Below are positions 16,427-20,388 of a stretch of 20,388 nt of DNA, piece after piece; the stretch's first letter is position 1, and each line of letters starts with the position of its first letter. This stretch comes from Caldisericota bacterium. Its GTDB lineage: Bacteria; Caldisericota; Caldisericia; B22-G15. Location: contig QMOO01000005.1 of the NCBI GenBank assembly GCA_003648245.1, positions 1 to 20,388 of the forward strand, given 5' to 3'. The translations under genes and the position numbers were made by a program. Under the pieces are notes generated by a model. It saw only the letters and a program-made list of their open reading frames with translations. It made no database searches and was not told the origin of the DNA.

Positions 16427-17180
16427 CTTTCACCACAAATCCATATTTTTTAAATATCTCTTTTCCATGTTCAGAGATCACAAAAGATAAGTAATCTCTG
16501 CTTAACTTTTCGTTCTTTGTAAACTTAACAATACCTATAGGTATTGTTTTTATCTCATTAAATTTCTCCTCAATGGGAATAATCTCTAAATCTATTCCAA
16601 ACTGAACAGCAGATGATCGCCATACAATGGATGCGTCAACGAAATTACTATTTACATCAAGAACCAACTTGCTAACAGCTCCCTCTCTGACGACGACATT
16701 CCTCTTTACATCCTCATAAATGCAGGCTTTTTCAAGAATCTTCCTGGTGACAGGTCCAATGGCAAGAGAACTCTCATCCCCAAGAGCAATTTTGAGTCCC
16801 TCCCTAGTTAAATCTAAAAGTCCTTTTATGTTTTTGGGATTTCCTTTTTTCACCACTATAACTGGAATATGATACAAGAACTCAACTCCTTTATCAACCA
16901 GACCCTTTTCTTCAGCAATTTTGTAGTGATACATACTTCCAGGCATAAAGAGATCCCCTCTTCTTGTAGTTTCAATCTGTGAAAGTAAACTACCAGAACC
17001 ACCATATACAATATTGATTTTTACATTGTTTTTCTCCTCATATATACCTTTTAATTCATCCATTGGTTTTTTCATTCCTGCCCCAACAAAGATTAAAAGT
17101 TCTTCCTTCTCCTTTTCTTTGCAAGCTACAATAGATAGTAGAGTGATTAAAATTATTAAAAAGATGGCAAATCTTTTCAA
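16413..17180 (-). CDS. modA: Oxyanion-binding lipoprotein of the ModABC/WtpABC-type importer
   Basis: A 255-residue lipoprotein: Lys-Arg, a hydrophobic stretch, then LSIVAC with the lipidated Cys20. The mature part resembles the ModA group (SBP_bac_11), with LLIFVGAGMKKPMDEL at about 28-43, YGGSGSLLSQIE near 59-70, RGDLFMPGSMYHYKIAEEKG and ALGDESSLAIGP. In E. coli ModA the first ligand loop is AAASL with a serine contacting molybdate; here it is GAGM, so oxyanion contacts must differ and substrate (Mo, W or another oxyanion) is open. The start is TTG 17180, supported by AAGGAGG six bases upstream and overlapping the previous stop; no ATG fits better. Confidence 0.88.
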   Translation of the reverse strand: MKRFAIFLIILITLLSIVACKEKEKEELLIFVGAGMKKPMDELKGIYEEKNNVKINIVYGGSGSLLSQIETTRRGDLFMPGSMYHYKIAEEKGLVDKGVEFLYHIPVIVVKKGNPKNIKGLLDLTREGLKIALGDESSLAIGPVTRKILEKACIYEDVKRNVVVREGAVSKLVLDVNSNFVDASIVWRSSAVQFGIDLEIIPIEEKFNEIKTIPIGIVKFTKNEKLSRDYLSFVISEHGKEIFKKYGFVVKDEEN

Positions 17181-17183
17181 TCC

Positions 17184-17798
17184 TTACCTCCTTAAAATAT
17201 TTCTGTCATTCACATGAAAATACTCTATTCTATCAGCATAGTGCTTTAATAGATATGGAAGTCCCTTTTCTTTTCTCAGGGAAATAAGGAGTGGAATAAT
17301 ACTCCTTGAAAAGACTATGGGATGCCCCTTTCTTCCCTTGTAGGAAGGAATAAGAATCTCCTTCTTTGTGGTAAGCGACCTTTCTATTATTTCATCTATA
17401 GTTCTCTTTTCTACCTTATACAGAGTCCCAAAATGAAGTATAAGAAAATCTGTTCTTATACTGACTGCCTTTAAACCAATTTTTAAAGAGGAGTATAAAA
17501 CATCCTCGGGATCAGGATTAATCACTACTTTTCCATTTAGAAATTCTATTTCTCTAATCGCCTTCTCCTCTTTTCTGTTACCAACTACAATCACTACATC
17601 ATTTATAATAGGGGTAGAAAATACATCTAAAAGGGTCAAAAGATTTTTCAAATTAAATTTCCTTGCATAGAGAATAAGGAGAGAAAACTTTTTAAAATTT
17701 ACCCTAAACTTTGGATCAAAAAATTCTTTACCATTTAAAAAAACTCTATTTCCATCAGAGTAAAATCCTCTTCCAAGATACAAATCAATCTTTTTCAT
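17184..17798 (-). CDS. Divergent MocA/MobA-like protein lacking catalytic motifs
   Basis: A 204-residue protein that I recognise as a distant relative of the MocA-like gene at 14111-14662. Shared landmarks are VVINPDPEDVLYSSLKIGLK (91-110) and YKGRKGHPIVFSRS (153-166), aligning with CSLKAGI and the GLLGHPFLFSR block. The nucleotide-binding N-terminal loop is unrecognisable (LYLGRGFYSDGNRVF), and the GDxP metal motif is replaced by HFGTLY (122-127), so it is probably not a conventional nucleotidyltransferase. It overlaps the antitoxin-like gene by 14 bases and ends three bases before the ModA-type gene. Possible roles are cofactor binding, regulation, or partner of the antitoxin-like protein; all are inference. 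Confidence 0.65.
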   Translation of the reverse strand: MKKIDLYLGRGFYSDGNRVFLNGKEFFDPKFRVNFKKFSLLILYARKFNLKNLLTLLDVFSTPIINDVVIVVGNRKEEKAIREIEFLNGKVVINPDPEDVLYSSLKIGLKAVSIRTDFLILHFGTLYKVEKRTIDEIIERSLTTKKEILIPSYKGRKGHPIVFSRSIIPLLISLRKEKGLPYLLKHYADRIEYFHVNDRNILRR

Positions 17799-18000
17799 GT
17801 CTCTTCAAATAATCTTTCAGAAATTCCTTATTTGTAAGAAATCTTACAGTTTCTACGAGGCTCTCGTATTCTTCTATGTTTAATAGAACAGCAGATGGTT
17901 TCCCTTTTCTTATAACAATGTAGGACTCGCCTTTCTCTACCTTTTTAAGTACTTCAGGAAGAGTGTTCTTTAGTTTAGTTGCAAAAATTACACCAAGCAT
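17785..18000 (-). CDS. Phd/YefM-family antitoxin-like DNA-binding protein
   Basis: A 71-residue protein with the Phd/YefM pattern: an N-terminal ATKLKNTLPEVLKKVEKGE helix region, the strand IVIRKGKPSAVLL (28-40) and NIEEYESLVET, followed by a charged C-terminal tail (KDYLKRHEKD) of the sort that binds a toxin. Family members dimerise, bind palindromic operators and neutralise a RelE-, Doc- or Fic-type toxin. No such toxin follows: the next gene, overlapping by 14 bases, is the divergent MocA-like protein. It is the first gene of the oxyanion-importer operon, behind a GAGGTGA ribosome binding site and a near-consensus promoter. It may serve as an autoregulator. Confidence 0.88.
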   Translation of the reverse strand: MLGVIFATKLKNTLPEVLKKVEKGESYIVIRKGKPSAVLLNIEEYESLVETVRFLTNKEFLKDYLKRHEKD

Positions 18001-18032
18001 GATTCACCTCTTTTAGCAAATTTATGTATATA

Positions 18033-18060
18033 ATTATAACCATATTTTTGCTATTTTCAA
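18033..18060 (-). promoter_or_regulatory. Promoter of the antitoxin/oxyanion-importer operon
   Basis: On the minus strand, TTGAAA (18055-18060, 5/6 match to -35) is followed after 16 bp by a perfect TATAAT (18033-18038). The -10 lies in a 10-bp palindrome, TATAATTATA (18029-18038). Transcription would start near 18026, about 26 bases ahead of the ATG at 18000. Confidence 0.75.
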
Positions 18061-18069
18061 GAAATATGG
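18040..18069. repeat. Inverted repeat in the divergent promoter region, candidate operator
   Basis: CCATATTT (18040-18047) and AAATATGG (18062-18069) form a perfect 8-bp inverted repeat with 14 bases between arms. The symmetry continues outward into TTATA and TATAA after one unpaired base. It lies between the -10 boxes of the two divergent promoters and overlaps their -35 regions, so a protein bound here could control both operons. Confidence 0.5.
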
Positions 18070-18075
18070 TATAAA
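18067..18075 (+). promoter_or_regulatory. Extended -10 promoter of the CDF exporter gene
   Basis: TGG plus TATAAA (18070-18075) is an extended -10 element, with TTGCTA (18048-18053) as a poor -35 at 16 bp. The start of transcription would be near 18082, shortly before the ATG at 18101. Confidence 0.6.
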
Positions 18076-18100
18076 ACAGAGGATAGGTTCAGGAAAAATT

Positions 18101-19000
18101 ATGAAAAAAGAGAAAAGATTAACTTATGTAATTATTCTCAATCTATTCATAGTGCTAATCCAAATAATATTTGGATTAATAGCTCACTCCCTTGCTTTAA
18201 TAACTGATGCTCTTCATAATCTTGAAGATGTGGGTTCCCTCATATTATCTTTTGTAGCTATAAGAATCACAAAGAAAAAACCATCAAAAAAAATGACATT
18301 TGGGTATAAAAGAGCAGAAATTGTAGCAGCTCTGATTAACTCTTCTTTTCTTATAATAATTCTCTCCTTTGTCATATATCAAGCCATAAAGAGACTATTG
18401 ACAGGAGGAGAAGTTAACAGTCTGTATGTAATATATGTTGGACTTTTTGCGTTCATCTTCAACTCGCTATCGGTTTTTCTTCTTAAAGAAGGACACATGG
18501 GACACCTTGAAAAACATAAAGAAGACCTCAATATAAAAGCTGCAACTTTGCATTTACTTTCAGATGCTGGAATTTCCCTTGGGGTTGTAGTAGGGGGGAT
18601 TTTGATGTTTTACTTCAAAGCAAACTGGATAGATCCAATTATATCAATAGTGTTCTCCTCTTACATAATCATAGAGGGATTCAGGATTCTAAAAAAGAGC
18701 TTTCTTATCATTATGGAAGCTGCGCCAGAGGAAATTGATATTGAATCTGTTGCTTATAAATTAAAGAGAGAAATTCCGGAGATACTTGAGATGCACGATA
18801 TTCATGTATGGGTCCTCTCATCAGAAGAAACACTATTCTCTGCCCATGTTGTCTTAAAGGAAAATTTGAATATGGATACGATTGAAAAAATAATAGAAAA
18901 AATAAGAAAATTATTGAAAAAAATGGGGTTCACACATATAACAATTCAGCCAGAAACACAAAAATACAAGACAAACGATATCTTCTGCAATTCTCACTAA
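18101..19000 (+). CDS. CDF-family zinc/divalent cation exporter (ZitB/CzcD-like)
   Basis: A 299-residue cation diffusion facilitator that exports divalent metal in exchange for protons across the inner membrane. Six membrane helices are visible. Helix 2 has DALHNLEDVGS with H39 and D43, and helix 5 has HLLSDAGIS with H151 and D155. This HxxxD-HxxxD site is the arrangement of Zn/Cd-type CDFs rather than the DxxxD manganese type. A short His-rich loop, EGHMGHLEKHKED (130-142), separates helices 4 and 5. The cytoplasmic C-terminal domain (about 205-299) contains MHDIHVWVLSSEETLFSAHV. The ATG has only a weak AGGA ribosome binding site. It is divergent from the oxyanion-importer operon. Confidence 0.93.
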   Translation: MKKEKRLTYVIILNLFIVLIQIIFGLIAHSLALITDALHNLEDVGSLILSFVAIRITKKKPSKKMTFGYKRAEIVAALINSSFLIIILSFVIYQAIKRLLTGGEVNSLYVIYVGLFAFIFNSLSVFLLKEGHMGHLEKHKEDLNIKAATLHLLSDAGISLGVVVGGILMFYFKANWIDPIISIVFSSYIIIEGFRILKKSFLIIMEAAPEEIDIESVAYKLKREIPEILEMHDIHVWVLSSEETLFSAHVVLKENLNMDTIEKIIEKIRKLLKKMGFTHITIQPETQKYKTNDIFCNSH

Positions 19001-19009
19001 ACTCTCCTT

Positions 19010-19046
19010 TATAATTCCTTAACAATCCTTAGCTATTATTGATAAA
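19010..19046 (+). promoter_or_regulatory. Candidate promoter elements ahead of the small membrane protein and two-component genes
   Basis: The 67-base gap after the CDF gene holds a perfect TATAAT (19010-19015) without a clear -35, and a TTAACA (19019-19024) spaced 16 bp from GATAAA (19041-19046). Either could start transcription of the DUF4405-like gene; neither is decisive. No terminator hairpin is seen after the CDF gene, so read-through is also possible. Confidence 0.35.
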
Positions 19047-19067
19047 AACAATTTAAGGAGGTAACTC

Positions 19068-19418
19068 ATGAAAAAGTTTAATATGAGAGCAACAGTAAGT
19101 TTTCTTGTAACCTTATCTTTTATAATAGTTTTGATCACTGGAATTGGATTGTACATTTCTCCTTCTGGAAGAATAGCAAGGGAGGTAAGCTGGAATTTGA
19201 TTGGTGTAAATAAATGGAAACTTGAATCTCTTCATGATGTCTTTGGTTATTTTCTTGCCATACTTGTTATACTACACCTTTACTTCAACTGGAAAATATT
19301 CCTCTCCTACTTAAGAAAAAAACTGGTATTAAAAAGAGAGCTTGTTATAGCAATTATAATAATACTTATCATACTCTTTGGAACGCTAAAGGGTATATTT
19401 CCCTTCTCTTTAATTTAA
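19068..19418 (+). CDS. Small DUF4405/cytochrome b-like membrane protein
   Basis: A 116-residue membrane protein with three hydrophobic segments (about 8-30, 56-75 and 92-112). It begins with NMRATVSFLVTLSF, then LITGIGLYI, and has SLHDVFGYFLAILVILHLYF (54-73). The two histidines in this last block (H56 and H70) are 14 residues apart on one helix, matching the pattern of the DUF4405 family, where paired histidines suggest heme or metal coordination as in cytochrome b561-type proteins. The ribosome binding site is very strong (TTAAGGAGGTAA). It is followed 38 bases later by a response regulator and a histidine kinase and might act with them. Heme binding is inference. Confidence 0.72.
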   Translation: MKKFNMRATVSFLVTLSFIIVLITGIGLYISPSGRIAREVSWNLIGVNKWKLESLHDVFGYFLAILVILHLYFNWKIFLSYLRKKLVLKRELVIAIIIILIILFGTLKGIFPFSLI

Positions 19419-19456
19419 ATCCACCGTAAATGTTGTATATTTAATGGTGTAAGAAA

Positions 19457-20131
19457 ATGAGAATTCTTGTAATAGAGGATGACAAGGAAATAGGGAAACT
19501 TATATCTCTCTACCTTAAAAGGGATGGCTTTGATGTAATGCTTGCAGAGGATGCCAATAGAGGATTGAAACTGTTTTACGAAGAAAAGCCATCCCTTATA
19601 ATACTTGACTTAATGCTTCCAGACTTTTCAGGCTATAAAGTCCTCTCTGAAATTAGAAAAGAATCAGAGATACCAGTAATAATCGTAACTGCAAAGGGAG
19701 AAGAGGAAGATAAAATTGTAGGGTTTAGGAAGGGAGCAGATGATTATATTGTAAAACCTTTTTCCTTTAAAGAATTGCTGGAACGAGTCAAAGCTGTTTT
19801 AAGAAGAGCTGGAGAAGGCGAAATTATAAAGATAAAGAATTTAACGGTATATCCTAAAAGATTTAAGGTTTTTCTTGATGATAGAGAACTCAATTTGTCT
19901 TCTCTGGAATTTAAAATACTTATGGCTCTCATTAAGAAAAGGGGCAGAGTTATCTCAAGGGAAGAGATATTAAACTCGGTTTATTCACTCTTTGACGAAC
20001 CTGTTATTGATAGAGCAGTGGACGTTCATATAACTAACCTAAGGAAGAAACTCAAGGATGACCCTAAAAACCCAAAATTTATAGAAACTATAAGAGGAGT
20101 AGGCTATAGGATAATTGGAAATGAAAATTAA
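19457..20131 (+). CDS. OmpR/PhoB-family response regulator
   Basis: A 224-residue two-domain transcription regulator. The receiver domain (1-120) has the acidic pair EDD at 7-9, phospho-acceptor D51 in LILDLMLPD, T78 in IIVTAK and K100 in IVKPF, so it is complete. The C-terminal winged-helix domain (about 125-222) has the LNLSSLEFKILMALI start, a recognition-helix region with VDVHITNLRKKL and the terminal IETIRGVGYRI motif. The upstream ribosome binding site is only GGTG seven bases before the ATG. The kinase gene overlaps its last 11 bases, so the pair is coupled. Targets and stimulus cannot be read from the sequence. Confidence 0.95.
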   Translation: MRILVIEDDKEIGKLISLYLKRDGFDVMLAEDANRGLKLFYEEKPSLIILDLMLPDFSGYKVLSEIRKESEIPVIIVTAKGEEEDKIVGFRKGADDYIVKPFSFKELLERVKAVLRRAGEGEIIKIKNLTVYPKRFKVFLDDRELNLSSLEFKILMALIKKRGRVISREEILNSVYSLFDEPVIDRAVDVHITNLRKKLKDDPKNPKFIETIRGVGYRIIGNEN

Positions 20132-20388
20132 ATGGAAATTCACACTTATTTCAACGCTCATTGTGGCTATTGTAATTGTATCTATACTATACTTTGTGGA
20201 CTATTCCACACAGGTTTCCTTTGAAAGAGCGTTTAAAACCTATCATGAATTAAAGGGAATGGGGTTTCAATTCAGAAAAAAATTTTTTGATAATTTTAGA
20301 ACTTCTCTTATTCTTGGAGGGATTGTTGGAGTCTTTTTCTCCTTTGTATTATCTATGTTCTTTTCAAAATTTATAGAAGACCCCATTA
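20121..20388 (+). CDS. Sensor histidine kinase, N-terminal part (cut by window end)
   Basis: An open frame starts at ATG 20121, overlapping the response regulator by 11 bases, and runs through the window end (89 codons visible). It encodes a short basic N-terminus (MKIKWK), a membrane segment at about 7-24, an extracytoplasmic loop of only about 35 residues, and a second membrane segment at about 62-78 ending in SKFIEDPI. That ending is the usual entry into a HAMP linker. The kinase domains lie beyond the window, so the call rests on topology and pairing with the regulator. The small external loop suggests sensing within the membrane or through a partner protein. Confidence 0.82.
   Translation, partial: MKIKWKFTLISTLIVAIVIVSILYFVDYSTQVSFERAFKTYHELKGMGFQFRKKFFDNFRTSLILGGIVGVFFSFVLSMFFSKFIEDPI

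Noticed and set aside
19440..19459. TGGTGTAAG as an extended -10 with a leaderless response regulator mRNA
   Set aside because: The element ends only three bases before the ATG, too close for a start at the codon, and GGTG fits better as a ribosome binding site.
1..20388. CRISPR arrays, tRNA or rRNA genes, insertion sequences, prophage or attachment sites
   Set aside because: No spaced direct repeats, cloverleaf-like sequences, transposase or integrase motifs, or terminal repeats were seen on either strand by eye.

Overview
This window is AT-rich bacterial DNA with very tight gene packing. Most neighbouring genes overlap or lie a few bases apart, ribosome binding sites are strong (AAGGAGG type), and GTG and TTG starts are common. 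The gene content (BMP-type nucleoside importer, Asp23/FakA/FakB, COG1067-type Lon protease, serine dehydrogenase-type proteinase, ECF-type S component, lysine- and isoleucine-rich proteins) suggests an anaerobic and perhaps thermophilic bacterium, such as a Firmicutes, Thermotogota or Caldisericota-like lineage. That placement is inference from composition and gene families; there is no rRNA in the window to settle it. I found no tRNA, rRNA, CRISPR array, insertion sequence or prophage, and no stretch over 300 bases without a gene.

Layout. (1) 1-933, minus strand: a 2,4-diaminopentanoate dehydrogenase-like enzyme cut by the window edge. (2) 1064-6307, plus strand: a complete BMP-family ABC importer (lipoprotein, tandem ATPase, two permeases) followed by a translationally coupled endonuclease III. 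A strong hairpin terminator sits between the lipoprotein and the ATPase. (3) 6353-13382, plus strand: Asp23 protein, FakA, FakB/DegV, a Lon-like AAA protease, TsaE, TsaB and a ClpP-fold serine proteinase, apparently one long housekeeping operon starting at an extended -10 promoter. (4) 18000-13366, minus strand: a Phd/YefM antitoxin-like protein, a degenerate MocA-like protein, a ModA/ModB/ModC-type oxyanion importer, a second MocA-like protein and an ECF-type membrane protein. (5) 18101-20388, plus strand: a zinc-type CDF exporter, a small DUF4405-like membrane protein with paired histidines, an OmpR-family response regulator and the start of its histidine kinase.

How the genes fit together. 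Region 2 imports a small molecule, probably a purine nucleoside or base by family membership. Region 3 links incorporation of exogenous fatty acids (FakA with FakB) to protein quality control and tRNA t6A synthesis. Region 4 is the most distinctive. A molybdate/tungstate-type importer is bracketed by two divergent nucleotidyltransferase-fold paralogs that have lost standard catalytic motifs. The operon is led by an orphan antitoxin-like DNA-binding protein and controlled from a divergent promoter region containing an inverted repeat. I consider this arrangement the best candidate for an undescribed oxyanion/cofactor or regulatory module.
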